Source: Bombus terrestris (lineage: Eukaryota; Arthropoda; Insecta; Hymenoptera; Apidae). From it: DNA of 64,000 bases. The translations under genes and the position numbers were made by a program. The DNA lies in assembly GCF_910591885.1 (NCBI RefSeq), contig NC_063277.1, positions 13,082,001-13,146,000 of the forward strand, in the 5' to 3' direction. How positions within the stretch are numbered: the stretch's first letter is position 1; every line of letters starts with the position of its first letter. Positions 33,043 through 48,300 of the stretch are shown here, in pieces. Under the pieces are notes generated by a model. The model was not told where the DNA came from. It searched no databases and saw nothing but the letters and a program-made list of their open reading frames with translations.

Positions 33043-36000
33043 CGAAGCATCGGTGGATTTTACGTTGGTCAATAATTGACCGTCAGTCACTGTTGCTTAT
33101 TGGTCTCCTGTATTCTATTCCTTTCCCCCATACGGACTGATACTTTCAACTGGAAACTTCTTCGATAATGTCGACAGACTTTCCAAAAACGATCCTAATC
33201 TTCTGGGAATCGATAGCAGGGAATCACCGACCGATAATAATTTTGTAGCCAAATGACAAAACTTTCACTGGTTAGCAGTGGCTGACACTGTCAAGGTTAA
33301 ACCGCTTCTTCGAACTGTTTCTCGTTTTTCCATGCTTGGGTATTTTTTTTGTTTACTTTATAAGTCACAATTCGGTTTTCCAAATGAACGATAGTTGGAA
33401 ATTTATCGAATTACCTGGTATTATCTGAACCAAAGAAAGCACAATAGGAAATCTTGATGGTTTCAAAGATATTGAAACGTATCATCATTGATCACAAAAT
33501 TATTTGAAAAAGAGCATATTTTGATAGAGGAGAGGGCCGGGGTCAGTAGGTAAAAAAACGAAGCGTTATTTCTGGGACAGATATTAGAAATTAATTCGTA
33601 AATATTGAAAATATTGTTGGAAATTTTAGCACGGTACCTTGGATAATAATTTCAGACAGTGAATATGTAATAAATATATGCGAATAAGTTTTGTATTCTG
33701 TAAAATATTCCGTGGCTAGTTATAATTAAAAATAAACCTTGCAAGGAAACATCTCCCGAAAAATAAATTAGTCGATTGATCGTTTCCAAAGTTGATTATA
33801 AATGTCATGTTATTCCAAGCCGATATACAGCAGAGAATCACATTTCAATGTACTACGAGTATTTGTATTGTTTGTCTGTGGACGATGGGCACAAATTTGA
33901 AGATTGTCTGACATTATAATATTGTTATATAACTGGTGACAGATATGACAAAAAAATGATGGACGCCGATGGAAAAACATTACTTAATAATCTGCAGTTA
34001 GGAACCTCGACAATTCCATCGATGTATTAACGAAGCAATTAATAACTATGAGTAAGGCACTGTGCGTAGGAGAAGATAGTAAAATCGTGGAAGGATTGGA
34101 GAAAGAAGGATACGCAATCTTATAAAGATCCGGTATCGAAGGCGTCTTATAAAGAAATCTCATTAGCAACATTCATCTGATACGAGCTACCGTAGAAGTC
34201 AGATTTTCAGAATTATCATCAAGAAATGGATTGATGTTTCTGAGAATGGAACCTGAAGACCTGGAAAGTTAGTTGGAAATGTCAGTGGAATGTTGTTAGA
34301 TGCTTCGCGGGACTTATTTATTTCTCTTTATATTTATCGCTATTAGATAATTGGAATTTTATGATCGGTAAACGACGCGCGCGTAAATGATGGTTGACGT
34401 AATGACATTAGCATACAGGAAAATTCTGATAGCGGTATCTCTTCGCGAGAGACGCTGAGAAAATATTTGAAAATAATATATGTGTATATGAAATCTTCTT
34501 CTCGTCATGTGTAAATATTTCCTTATGCAAATATCAGATAAAAAGATTTATGACGATCGAAGTTAAAAAATAGATAAGGTCGATGTTAAAATACGGATAA
34601 AGTCGATGTTAAAATAAGAAACGCCATAAAATCAGAAGGGAAAATCCAGTGATACAAACGAATTTCCATCGGTTAGTAATATTTCCACTTTCTGTTATTT
34701 GTCGGACGCGACAGTAATCGCGAGGTCTCTCCCAATCTTGACCCAATGAATTCTAATATTAGGTCAAGGGATTTGTCGCGTGAAGTTAGCAAAGAAAAAT
34801 TATTGATACGTATTTCTCTGAAATGAATTAAAAATGTTTAGTGTCCGGTATCTCCTGTGTTGTTGGTCGTTTTTTCTTTTTTTCTGACAACTAGTTTTTA
34901 TCCCTCTCTTTCTTTCTGAAACTCGAAATGCCATTGACGTAAGCACTTGTTTTAAAGACAAGGATACATGTCGACTATCCTACGTAGAGATCCTTTTGCG
35001 AAAGAAAGTCAAATTTACGCTTGCGACATTCGAACTCTTTCGCAAAGGTTTTTGTTCTCGCCTGAATAAGAATTTATCTTCATCTTGTGCGAGCCTCTAA
35101 TACATAATTCTTCGATTTAATCGTCGGTAGATCGACACATCTATGATCGTTTTATATATTGTTCTCGATTGTAGCTTCTCGAGTAGTTTTACAATTTCTA
35201 TTCGAGGCTTTAGAAACTGGTATCTTCAAGGTCAGGTTCAACGACTGCTAACCCATTAGGTATATTATACGAATATTTATGGAGAATAAAAAAAACATTG
35301 ATTATATCCACTTAACGACCGATTCGTCTTCAAAAAAAAAATAAAAATAAAAATAAAAAATAAAAAAAAAATAAATTATCAATGTCGTCGTTTGCTTTGA
35401 ATTCCAAGCATAGGTATAGAGAATTTTAAAGCTAACAGATGATTATTTTAAATCTTTGAATTCGTCTCGATACTTGGAAGGAACAGAAATAGCGATTGTA
35501 AAAGAAGTAAGAAGACATAAACGTGTCTCTGCGATTATGTAAATTAGGAATAAAAACCGGTTGATATTATAAATGAAGGGCGTAAGATAAACCTTCGGGA
35601 TAACCCGTCCGTTCTATAATTTAAACTGCACGAGATGTCCCTCGAAGATACACCGTTGATATACACTATCTCTGTGTAGCTCGATTTTCAGGAGAAAGAT
35701 TAACACCACAGCCAGATTCCTTTTGTCAAAGGAACTGTGAAAACAATAATTTTCATGCTGGAGCCTGAAAAAACAAAAGGCAGATTATCTTTGCGCGATA
35801 AATTATTCTTTTTTAACAATGAACATCAACGCCTATCGTATTATTATCTGCAGTTAAATCTATCGACGTCTAACGAGAAAATATAGAGATACGAAATACT
35901 TTTTCCAGTGATTTATCTCTCTGAAAGAACAATCGTGCCTTTAGTTTGGTTGCTGGAGAATCTTTCATTATAAATTCAACGACTTGTCCGCAATGAGATC

Positions 36001-37962
36001 TTTATCTATCTATACATGAAGAAAGCGATCCTGTTATTTAACGTTCATGTAGAATTAAAAATTAAGCGGGCGATAAGCCGAATAGCCTTGCGTTTATATT
36101 GCGCATTTACTACACAACTGCGGCAACTATAATAAGAAAAATTGTGATTAGTAAGTTACATTGCTTACGAAAATATATGATGACAAATAGATTTCTCGAA
36201 ATATTTTCACGGATTCTAATACAGCCGTGTGATTTTTCATTGAACATTCCGAGGTTTCCACCTACGTCATGGTAATGACGACTCGAGACGGACACGTACC
36301 GGAAGCAGCATGATTTAATAAACAGTTTGCTATAAACATTGTTCCGATCATACACCTTGAACCACTAGTTAGAAATTCCAGAATCTCGTGAGGGGACTTC
36401 TAATTAGATTCAAGCTGGAAATCCCATTCTCTGAATCACACTGGACAAATATATAAAAAATATTTCGATTTCCATGTTTACGATTTATTTATCACACCTA
36501 CGATTTGTGGACACTTCGCTATATTTTACACTATAACTAGCTGTATCTTTCATCTTCTTCAAATACTATATATTTTGTAGGATTGCTCTATAATTTCGTG
36601 CGATTTCTATTTCGGATTTAAATCCAATTAAAACCACTTGTTGTACATTAATTTCTATTTAAATAATATTTATTTTCCTCGTTGATATCAAAATATATAA
36701 TTTTACGTCGATGGTTGAATATTACCATTCGATAAAATGTCATAACAAAAATTAATAATCGCTGAAACTGTTGAGTAATTGTGAAGAAAGTTGAAGATTT
36801 TACATTTATTTTGCAAAAGCTGCACGAATTTATGGACCAACCTATCAATCTTCCCTTTAGTCTGCGTCCTTTGGCCAGAACTTCGTATAGATCTGTTCCA
36901 GAACTCGATAGCGGGACTACAAGGAACGCCAAAGGCAAACGCGCAAGGATATTTATCTGAATATATGCATGAAGCCGTGTGAACGTTCGATGAGTTTCAT
37001 ACGATATCAAAATTCGAGTAGGCAATTCTCGACGACGAGAGAGAAGCGATTTGCTGCGTAGAATTCAAGTTCTTTGGGTCAAGTGCCCCAAGAATCAAGC
37101 GAAACGAGCACGCGTTGCTGATACGGAACTCGCATTCTTACGAAACCAGACCGCGAAACATTTCATTCACTCGCTTCGCCTTGATGACTCACTCGCTGAG
37201 CGAATCGTGTTACACGCGCGACGAAATTCGATGGCTGCCAAGAAAAACCCAATGCGCCAATGCCATGCTTACGTGACGACCACGCACGCGTTAGGCTGTT
37301 CCCACATGGAGATCGAACGAGATAGCCGATTTGCATAAGCATTCTTTTCTTTTTATGAGTATTCGTTGTTAGCGGACAGAGGAGGGCAGTGGGAAATTTT
37401 CGGAAGACAAGTGAAAGAAATGTACGATAATTTGGAAATTTTATAATGAAATTGTTGTTGAATTTGTTTACAGAATATTTATAAAGATGTCTATTTTAGT
37501 GAGTCACGAAAAATTTGGGATGTGAATATTTATAGTACAAACACATATTTCCATAAGCACGACTAAAACATATGGAGCCTAAACAGCAGTTTGTTTCATT
37601 TATCAAATATTGTGACGTGTACTCGACTTTGACGTGCATATACTTTTTATTAATATTTTTTAAATATTCCATCCATGAAAATAATATCTTTGTATTAAAG
37701 TATGAGATAAGGACGAAAACACGTAAAGCGTAAAATATCTAATTTTTCTGGAAGTTAGAAACATTAGAATGTTTGAATCTATTTAATTGTAAATAATTCT
37801 CGAACTTATAGCTCCTTTAGGACTGTGACCCGGTTTACAATGGCTTAATCCTTGCGTCATACCGTAAGGCGTCATTAAATACCTCACGACTATTTGTTTC
37901 GCGCCAGTTTAAAAATACAATTTACATAAACGGTAGTTCAAAAGTGAAACATTTGTTTGTAT
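33043..37962. other. Non-coding stretch between silk-like gene and HYDIN
   Basis: About 4.9 kb, AT-rich, with an A-rich low-complexity tract at 35,332-35,375. Short open frames near 36,650-37,340 overlap on both strands and have no domain or splice support. It should contain the upstream regulatory DNA of the silk-like gene. Confidence 0.5.
35332..35375. repeat. A-rich (AAAAAT)n low-complexity tract
   Basis: A run of A interrupted by single T residues over about 44 bp, in non-coding DNA. Confidence 0.85.
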
Positions 37963-37968
37963 TTTATT
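37963..37968 (-). terminator. AATAAA overlapping the HYDIN stop codon
   Basis: The coding end reads TTT GAA TAA AAT, so AATAAA includes the stop codon at 37,964-37,966. If it is used, the 3' UTR would be only about 15-30 nt. A signal further downstream cannot be excluded. Confidence 0.4.
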
Positions 37969-40900
37969 CAAAAACTGCTCTTAAATAATACACCCAATTT
38001 ATATGAGAAAAAGCATGATCAGTGCAATACGCCATTAGCTTTCCGGTAACGGGATATTTTTCTTCTTTGAAGTCCTCTTCTTCTAACTCATTTTCCCGGA
38101 TACTCACTTTAACGTCGATACTCTGGTAAATTGTATTATTTTAAATAAGAAAGATAAAATTTAAATACTGAAATAGGTATAAAAATAGAAAGGATAAGAT
38201 AGGATTCTAATTTGTTAGCTTTCGGATTAGAGGTTCAAGGCGATTTTAATTAAAAATCACCTGTTTAGAATTTAATGTGGTTGACGCAGTGCTCATTATG
38301 AAGATTTCGGCAACATCGACGATAAAATCAAAGGTCTTTGCTTCTCTGAAGACATTTTTGAAAGATATAAAAGCTGGAGAGCTTCGAGTAATCACGTAAG
38401 GACCCATAGGCTTTGGCAAGGAGCAAGAACCGATCAAAGGGAAGCTTAAAGACAAAGGAGCCGTTAATCGTTAGATTAAAACATCGAATTACCAGTTTCA
38501 CTTCTATTAACATTTAAAGCGAAGAATCATGTATCTGTGTGAAAAAGAATATCGATATGAATTATGGTTTTACATAAATTCTCCGGCAGTGTCTGAAGAT
38601 GCTATCAACGTGGCAGTGGCATTTTCAACATCGTACGGCTCGTAAATTACGTCGATTATACCCTCGCTTAGTTCACTCACTTGAATATTTTTCGGACACG
38701 CGAAACACTCACTATCTACCTAAAAAAGTAATAAAGAAAGAAGCACGTGAGGCTAGGTGGATTGTATTTTCCAACGTATTAGATTGCTATAATATCACGC
38801 ACGTGTATCAAAAATATGGCATTCTCGCGAGTGAAATTTTTCACAGGAAGCGAGAACGCGTAATTGCTTCCCAAAGCTGCATTAACACGCGTGGTTTTCT
38901 CTGGAGGAGCAGGACTGGCCTTCAATCGCAATTCGTATGGAAATCGGCCCAGCTTTTCGGAATCAACATTTAACATGACAACGTCGGTGATGAATGGCAT
39001 CGTTGGATGATATATTATAGTAATATATTCCTGCAATTTCCCACATTTCAACGTTCCAAGTATTCAAAGGAAGAAGAATAAAACGACGGTAGATTAACGA
39101 GGATTACACACGTGCGATAGTGGTTGCACGATCTTTGACACTTTGGTAACAGTGACAAATGGATGAAGACACTCTGCTGTAAATTTGATCGTTTCACGTT
39201 CGAGGGGATTCTCCAGTTTCAAAGCGTAACAAATCTGGGATCGGGCAGGGGTTGCCAACTTGATCGATTCGATCACTTCCGGTTCTGTTACTTCGTACTC
39301 TATCTCGTAGAATTGATATTCTTTCTCCACGTTGGTGAACGTTACCTGCATCGAGTAAAAATGAACATCGAATGTCGAGAGAAGGATACATCTCTATTTT
39401 TACGTTCTATTAGAAATGTTACGTACTTTGAAATAAAAGTCCCATTTCTCGTAGCAATAAAACACTGCTCGATAATCTCGCTGACTGTTCGGTGGAACGT
39501 CGATTCTTTCGTTACCTACGAAGCTGTATAGAGGAATCTGTCCACGAAGAACGAAAAACGGTAAGAGATTTATGTTCGAAAAGCTTTAAAACAGAGCACA
39601 CGGTATCAACACTATAAAAATCGAACCTGTGATAGCGTGTTATCGTTTCTTAACAATTCGATCTTACATTGGAATCGCTGTTGCGTATTTAACCAGTTGT
39701 GAACAGGCAACAGTTCGGTATACTTTGTTTTCGCGGGGAACTGACGGCTTATCTTCTCCGTAACTTGAGGTGGCAAGCTTCTGCCACGAAGAAAATATAA
39801 CAAATATAAGTTTTCGTCCTGGGATTTCAGCATCAGCGTTCCCTGCACGAATAAAAAGAAGAGAAAAACAGCTTCGAATATAAATTTCCATTTTAAACTT
39901 TGATTTATGTCGGTTGACTTTCTACCATATGCAAAGTGTTTTCAGAGTTCATGACCAACGGTGAATATGTGACAATACAAGGAGCAAATTGTAGCGAAGG
40001 AACTTGCAACGTTTCGTCGACGGAGAAGTAATCTCCGGTTACTTCAACCTTCAATTTCCAGGTGTGGGTCGAATCGTTCGTTATAACCACGGATCGAGTT
40101 TGCTTTCCTCGTACCAAACACTCGAACGCGATCGTTTCGATCGGATCAGGTAGTTTGCAGCACGCTCCGCTAATTTTAACCCTCAAACATTGGTACTTCT
40201 CAATCTCCATTACTGCCTGCAAAAGAGATACCAAAAGTAGTAAGAAAAAAATAGTAAAAAAGAAATTAGGAAATATATCTGTATCGAGAACTCGTGGAAA
40301 ATCATAATTCGGCATTAATCTCGTTACGGAGATAGATTAAAGATTGCAAGTAGGCTGTTAAAAATAATCAGTGGTCGAAGCCCCAATTACTTCGACGTCA
40401 GCGGACAATTTTTAGCTCGTGTAATCTCGAAAGTTAAACCGACGCGACGTCGAGGACGTGGTGGAGTGGTGGGACACGCGTGCAGAGAATCTCATTAAGA
40501 GATTGTTTGACATATTTGTACGCCGTGACGGGAAATGAGGTCGTGAACTCACCTCACCCTCAATTAAGTTACGCTGCTCAGGGGGTTGGAACTTCACCGT
40601 GAAACTGACATCCATACCGGCCGAGCAGTAACCGGACATAGGAGCAATTTGGAAATCTTTCGGCAATTTCGATGTGTTCCACTTGAATCTAAATTAGTTT
40701 TCCTATTAACAACGTAACTTTAACCTCGCTTTATACTGGGTGTTTCAGAAAGATTAATACAAATTTAGGGACACGTGGTGTTTGTTTAACTTTACTATTC
40801 TTCGTGTCACTCTTTAATTGTATTTATCTAGCTTTAACAAATTCAAGTTCCAAAGAAAAATTGAAATAATCGTTATCGATATATACGATCTCTGGTTTGA

Positions 40901-42340
40901 ATTTTTGGCTAGAGATTTTGGTAAAACACACAGCACAGATAAGTAAGTAAAACAATCAAATGATATTTTGTTTCATTTTTACTAACATTCTTCTGCTTGT
41001 TCTAATAAATTTTATGGCAAAGAAAGAAAGTGGAATTGTTAAGTAGTTTTTTCAAAGCAAATTTCCGAGAAAAATTAATTATTCTACGTGCTCAATGATA
41101 ATATATATCCTTGTAAAAGTAAATTCAACTACTTCAGAGGTAATTAAATAGTTAAACGAAATTAATTATCGACAAACCTGGAGCCCAAATCTCCGGTGTT
41201 CATTAATATCACCTTAGACTCTTCTGTACAACCCTGAACTACAGTACCAAAAAAGATATGGTTCCTATTTAATCGAAATTCCGCTCCTACGCAACTTCCA
41301 CGCACCGAAAACAATGGCAGGATCATGGAAGACGATTGAAAGGCCACTTTTGTCTCGAACGATCTCATCCTCGATGGAGATTTAAAAGTGACCAACACGT
41401 TGACCCTCTTATTCCGCTTCAAAACTACGCTCGACGATGGTTCGATCTTCAGAACGTCCAAAAGTTTCGGTTCGCCGGTTGTAAACCTTTGATCCGTAGT
41501 CCAGGAACGCTTGATCTCCACAATGGATGCCTGAGCCATTTCGCTCTCGTCATCCGACGGGTCACAATATCTCTGATTTTCACGGTACTCGTCGTAGTCA
41601 TTTAGATATTTCATGATCCCGAATCTCAGATCAAGCGGTGCCAGACCTTCGTTTATCACCGGAATCTTCCTTACGACGCTCTTGCGAGCGGGAACGTTAC
41701 CAAGATCTATCGATTGATCGCGCGGGTTCACCAAACGAACCTGAAAAACACTTACAAAGTGTAACGCTGGGTACCGACGCTAGAAATTCGAAATACGCGC
41801 CTTTTAAGATAGCGATAGGAAAGAAAAGGTTGGATTTTTCATTCGAGATACGAAGATTTCGAGATACTCGGAATTTGGAAAGTTCCGAGAGATTAACGTT
41901 TGATCCTCGAGCGAATTCGAGTACGTATCTCGGCGAAACGTTAGTTAATGTCTCGTGAGAGTTGCTCTTTGAGCGCGTAGCACCGAGAAACTTGCTTTGT
42001 TACGCTTTCCGTCGCGTCGACTTCACTCCGTGGAGAACCGGATCCCGGTCGCGAAAAACCTGACGAGCAACCTCCTTATCTCTATACGAAAGTTTTAACA
42101 AGCCGTTGCTCGGCGCAACATCGCGGATAATTTACCTTATAGCCAATGCCCTCGCCAATAATCGTTATCCTCTTCTCGTTTGCCGAGTTGATCGTGAACA
42201 CCAAACATTCGTGGTACTTAATCTCCTTCAATGGTCGAAAAACGATCGGTATGGTGATCGTAGAGCGTGCAGCCAGCGCTTCTGATATCGAATTTAGGTC
42301 GACGGAGAGGTGTGGTTGTTCTTCGAATTTACATTCGATT
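37964..42340 (-). other. HYDIN: HYDIN exons 50-60: C-terminal domains
   Basis: Exons: 42136-42340, 41178-41740, 40553-40688, 39926-40216, 39627-39842, 39427-39537, 39112-39345, 38803-39030, 38574-38719, 38261-38444, 37964-38122. These end the protein with the conserved order GEGIGYKVRLVNP, SVRGSCVGAEFRLNRN, GTLMLKSQDENLYLLYFLRG, YELRLKASPAPPEK, PLIGSCSLPKPMGPYV and YPVTGKLMAYC. The closing WVYYLRAVFE is in the last exon. Confidence 0.9.
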
Positions 42341-45300
42341 CTGTGTTACGATAATTGCGTAAGATACATAGAAAGGATCACAGGCTCGTTAATACATTGA
42401 CACTAGAATTGCAAAACGCTTGAATCTTTAACGCTTTAATGGTCGTATATGTAGCATAATTATTTTAGTTCACTTTACTTACAGTTTAGTTTAAATTATA
42501 TCGTTCAATTACAGTACGTATCGCGAAATTAATTAACAAGTTGATGAATCTCTTAACCAAATATGCTCGTGTGTCAGAAAATCCAGCCCACAAAATTATA
42601 AGATATAAGAGGCAAAAATGACGTAACGAGATAAAATAAGAAGGATAAGGGCAATAAAATAATTTATAGCGAATATTTTATCGATTCTACCGTCTAAAAA
42701 TATCGCGGAGCAATTTTAATTACATCACATTCTGAATAAAAACGCCTAGATACTTTCCCGGTGAATAACGTACAGTTTACAAAAGACGTCCTAAAATGTC
42801 CCTGAGCATTAAAATGTTAAAATAGCAGGTTACATAATAGTTCTCGTCTTTACAATTAACGGTCAGTTTTACAATTACGTTAGTTTAATTGGTAAATCAG
42901 TTCTACCCCTGTCCACTGATTTCCGCTGTACCGAAGCTGAGCTGTAGTCTTATGACACGCGATTACTATTAAGCGTACAGAAACGAGCGCTTAGAAACTC
43001 TTATAAACCGCAGACGAGAGATACAACGGCCATAAAGTGGTAAATGACTTCTAGTCCTCCATTTTTTACTTCGACGAGCGGTAAGAGGAACCTGGGAAAG
43101 TTTTAAAAAATTTGAAAAAATTGTAGCATCGAGGGTTCACGTCGTAAACTTAAGCAGCTTAATTTATCGTATCCGAGGGAATGATTAACGAGGAACATCA
43201 GCCAAGCGTGATATGCGATTTTGATGAAATTTTGATCACGAGTGAATTTTTACAAAGAAACTCACATAAAAGCCACATCATCGGAGTTCGTTACACGAAG
43301 CTCCGCGCAATAGGAGATTGCATTGTGTTGCTGAATGTAGCAAGGTCCGAAATCGTAGCGATTGAAGCTGAATTCGATGGCAGGTCTTTTGGACGTAGCT
43401 TTCAACGTGAATTTGTAAGTGGGACCATTGGATATCTGAGGAGAAGTAGCAAAGATCGTTACACTTGTCAAGTGAAATATTTCACGCAGATCGGAAGATT
43501 TTTTAGAAGTTTTGCTGTCGCTTGCGATTAGCGTACCTTAAGAAGAACGCAATGATCCTTTATTGTAACTTTTTGATACGTTGTTAGGGTCAGATAACAG
43601 GCGGATCGATTCTCGCTGGTCACATGGCCCTGCTTCTGAGACGTGGTCACGCTATACGCGTTTCTGCAGGAAATTTCTGGCGTCATACCGAGCTCCCAAG
43701 CGTAGTAGAACGCTACTTTACACGCATTCGTTATGTCGAACTTGAGATTAATCGATACTTCGGGCATTATCTTCGGGCGAAAACAAGACACGTTTTCATT
43801 TCTTTTCAATTCGCGTTGTTGCATCCTTAACACTTTGACTGCCACGCCGAAATCACATGATTCGCTCAGGACGCCACAGGAGTATTTTTATTATTCAAAG
43901 CATAGGTATTTGCTCATTCTATATACAGGGTGGTTGGTAACTGGTGGTACAAGCGGAGAGGGGATGATTCTACGCGAAAAAAGAAGTCGAAAATATAGAA
44001 TAAAAATTTTTCGTTTGAGGCTTTGTTTTCGAGAAAATCGACTTAGAAAATATTCATAGAAATTTAAGTGGAAGAGCAGAAGCACGTATTCGGCAGAATG
44101 AGCAACATTTTCAGCAATTTTTGTAATAATAAACTTTATGATTACTTCATATTATTTCATTATGTATTCCTAATTTTCCGTTACGGCAAAAACAAACTTA
44201 AACTAACTGTCAATTTTCATATAATTTTTACAATTGTAAGAAGTTCAAACGCTCCGGTCACCAATGACCATCGTGGCTCAGACCAACGTGGCAGTCGAAG
44301 TGTTAAACGTGCGTGGCAATTAGACTGCGAATACTTATACACTTATGTTAAATTTGAAATTGCAAAGTCGTATAAAAGGTATAAAATATGCAAGAAAAAG
44401 GTACTCGTTACAAAATTTAACAGACGAAACAAATCTCTGATTAGTTTCTATTCCTATAGTTGTATTCATGGAAATATAAATTTGTATAAGCATCCCCAAT
44501 CAGCGATGACATTTTCCTTTCTTCCTTCGTGATGTTCGGAACCGGTTTATTCACCTTGCCCAGGTCGATGACGTTCTCCTTACTCTCGGAAGCTCGCACG
44601 ATTTCGCCGTTGAGCTTGCAATACGAAACCGAAGACACGATATCGTAAACGGAGGCGGTCACGAACATGGTAAGGGGATTTTTCATCAGCTTCACGGCGC
44701 ATTGAATGGAAAAGTGGAATTCACCGACCTGGGTTGGATGATACTCGACCCTGTGGACGAATTAAAAAAGACATTCATCCTACCATACTGCTCGGTATCT
44801 CGCGTAGAAAGCGTAAAATTCGAAAATCATCTGACAAACGCGAAGGATTTCGTGTTACCGATATAAATCGATATTGGAAAAACAGCGGAAAAAGAGGGAA
44901 AATCGTATAGATGGGATATCGCAAAGGACTTTGTGTGAAGCTAGAAAATTGGTTTCAAAGTAAAGAAGAAAATGAATAGTACTGAAGCAGGTACATGAGT
45001 ATTTAAAAATATAGATTTTTAATTATTGTTAAGAATAACAATGACCAGAAATGTTGCTCGCTCTTCGAGATCAGAGTTCCAGTCATCGGCGTTACGCTGA
45101 GCTTTTGAAATTTACCCTCGGAATAAAGAGATTCCTCTAACACGCTAAACGGTATATGAAAATCCTCGTTGTTCAATATTTTCAACGAATCTCTCACGTT
45201 GAATCCTGAGAACAGAATAAAATCCTCCGTGAGGTCGTCCGTACAAGCGATAGAAACGAATAAAACGCGACACCCTGTATGCAACTGTGCTCCGAATGAG

Positions 45301-48300
45301 AGAACAGAAATGAGAAAGAGAAACACGTTGGGTGGTTCACGGTAAGAATACTTCGAGTCCAACCTAAGATCGTTGGCTTGAGTTTCACGTGAATCGTGAG
45401 GCAGTACACCGACGGTTCGATTACGATGCCGACAAGCAGGAAAAGGCACTCCAGATTGTATCTATCGATGGAAAAGAGCCAGAATGATTCGAAGACGCCG
45501 ACATTCTCTGCCAAAAATGTGAAAGCCAGGTCGGTACGTTTTCCACGTTCGGCAATACCCTCGGTCACCGCGCAATGAAAATTCGATATCTCGCCTGGTC
45601 CAAGAGCCGATCGATTCGTCCACGAGAAATAATAATCGTCTACAGTGGGGTTGATCAGGTGGAATTTTCTGAAATCGTACATTTTCATTTTTATAGTTTA
45701 AGCATTATTTCAAGGTTCGCGCAGCTGTAATGGACGCTTCAATCGTTGTTCGAAGAAGATTTCTTTTTATTTACTTTTCTACTGAACTTCGTTAAAGCAA
45801 AACGTCTTTTACAAATGGTACAATGTAGTACACTTACTTCACATGAGTTCCGGCCACGCCAACCACTTTAAATTCGATTACCCTGATGTTCTGCCACAAA
45901 GTGGGATCGTCTATTTCATATCCCAAGGGACCAGGTAGCGATGGATCTCGTCTTCCACTGGTTACGTAGTCGCTATCCTGTACGTCGAAGTGACAGTAAG
46001 GCAGCAAACTTCTTGCTACGACGGGAATTGTCAGATTCGGTTGCTTCGATTCGTGATTTTCTATGCTATATTTCAACAAGTTTTGAAAAATTCATTCCAT
46101 TTCCAAGGCTTTTTTAATATATAGCAAAATATGATAGAGCGGGCTCGGTTAAAGGGAAATAATTGATATGCAAGCTGAAAAGATACATATTTAGTTCGAC
46201 GATGAAATAAAAGGGGAATTTTGGTAATATAAGATTAATTAACAACATACTGAATTTTAATACCGCTGCTTTCTTAAAAAAAGAAAAAGAAGACATGGTT
46301 TCATTAGATTCATACTTGCACGTAAGGTATGCCTTGTAATAAAATACATCCTTGGGTGAAAATTTTAATGTACATTCCACAGATTGTCCGGGTGATATCG
46401 TTCCTGTCTCGGGATAAATTACGAAAGGCAGATCGTCGCCTTCCAACCAACTGTCGGTGGTTCTTCCCGATAATCCTGCGGTACTGCTGAACAGATCCGA
46501 TTGTTTCGTGCTTGAAGCATCTTTCATATCGACGCTATCTGCAAAATTATAAATATTATTTTGCATGAAAGATAATCTAATGACAGAACGGATGAAAAAA
46601 GCACGAATGAAATAGAAGAACATTATGATACCATGGAATTGTTTTTTAAAAATTAATCACATACACCGAAAGACAGATAATTCATCTTTTCCTTTTAATC
46701 GCTAATTTTCCATTAATTTGTAGAATTTAGTCAAAGTCACATACTATTACTATGAATCTTGCTATGTACAATATATATAAATTATTGGTGGACTGTGGAT
46801 TTTTATGCAAATTCATATTTATGAAGGTACAGAAATAATGAAACGAAAGCTGGATTTAAGTTTGGATTTTTTTGTATATTTTTTGTATTTTTACGTTTTA
46901 CGTGAATTCTGCGTATTTTAGCATATTTCAATGTTCAAAATGCATAAAAGTCCACAGTCTTCTTACGAGCAATGATATACAGTTACCGGAAACGAACGAC
47001 ATGCATCGTCGTGACAAAATATTCGTGTTGACCCCAGCGCTCGATTCATCCTGGCCGAAATTTCTGCGACCGAGTTCACTTGTTGCGGAGAAGATTCCCC
47101 TAGATGATCTCGAATTCTGGGAGCGGGTTTCCTCCGCCGTTCTCGGTCTGGAAGTCACGTTCGAACTGTCTCCTATGTACCTCTTCGGATACTGTTCGTC
47201 CATGTTTATCTTCCAGGCGAACACCGTATCTACGATCCCTGGATTCGATAGGAAGAATTTGTACTCCCTGGTCTGCAATGAAATTTCGCAATTGTTTCCA
47301 ACGCGATTGAAATTTTTATTGGTATCAGACGTAATTTTGCTCCAGGATGTGCAACGAATACGCGAACTATTTATGTTGTTAGAGTTTCTAGTTAAAAAAA
47401 TCTTTTCTTGTTAGTTTTTAATTATCCGATTGCAAGGTAGAAAATTGACCTGAAACATCAGCGTATCATTGAAGCAAATTTCTTCAACAGTGCACAAACA
47501 TTCGGAAAATGCAACAATGGCGTTTAATAGAAGATCAATGGATCTGTTCGTTCCAGCCAAAATTTCGTGCTTTGCCTCGATCGTTGGTTCCACGATTTTC
47601 TTCAGGAACAAGTCTATGTTGCTTATTCGATCCATCAGATCATGATGTACTCGCTCCCAACGCACCTCCGTCTGTCTATCGTCCCAACCTACTAACTCGT
47701 GTTGCGAATATTCTACCAGAATTTCGCATATCAAACACTCGATACGAATCTAAAAGGAAGAATGAAAGGTAAAGAGCACGTTATTTAAAACAATTTACTA
47801 ACGTTTGTGAACGTGAAATACACGAGTTGAAGTCGTAGAAAAATTATAGATCAGATGTAGTATTGCATTTTCAAGGAAATGATACCATAAGACGGTGGAA
47901 TATTGGAAATTATTTCATCCACGATTCAGTGACAACAGGTTACATTTCGGAAACGTACGTTCTCGTAATTCGCAGGTTCAGGTGCCAGGAAAGTAGCAAC
48001 GATTTCTTTGCACGTGAGATACTTGATATGTCCAATAGATGGCTCGAACACAACGTGCGGATGTGCACTCCATTGGAAACGAAACCATCGATCCGTAGAT
48101 TTATTGGCAATCTTGAATGTCTTTTTGTACATTTTGCTAACGAAACAAAGTCCATAGTCGAGAATGTAGGTCAGAGACGCAGAGTGCATCGAGTTGCTCG
48201 AAGCTGCAAAACACACTTCCGCTTACGTCATGGTTAATGAAACAGCGAAGTTTGAATAAAACTGATGACAGATGAATCGTTCGAATTTCAATTTTGTACA

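Noticed and set aside
37051..37338. 95-aa plus-strand frame near the 3' end of HYDIN
   Set aside because: Basic, without domain or splice partner, and overlapped by other chance frames.
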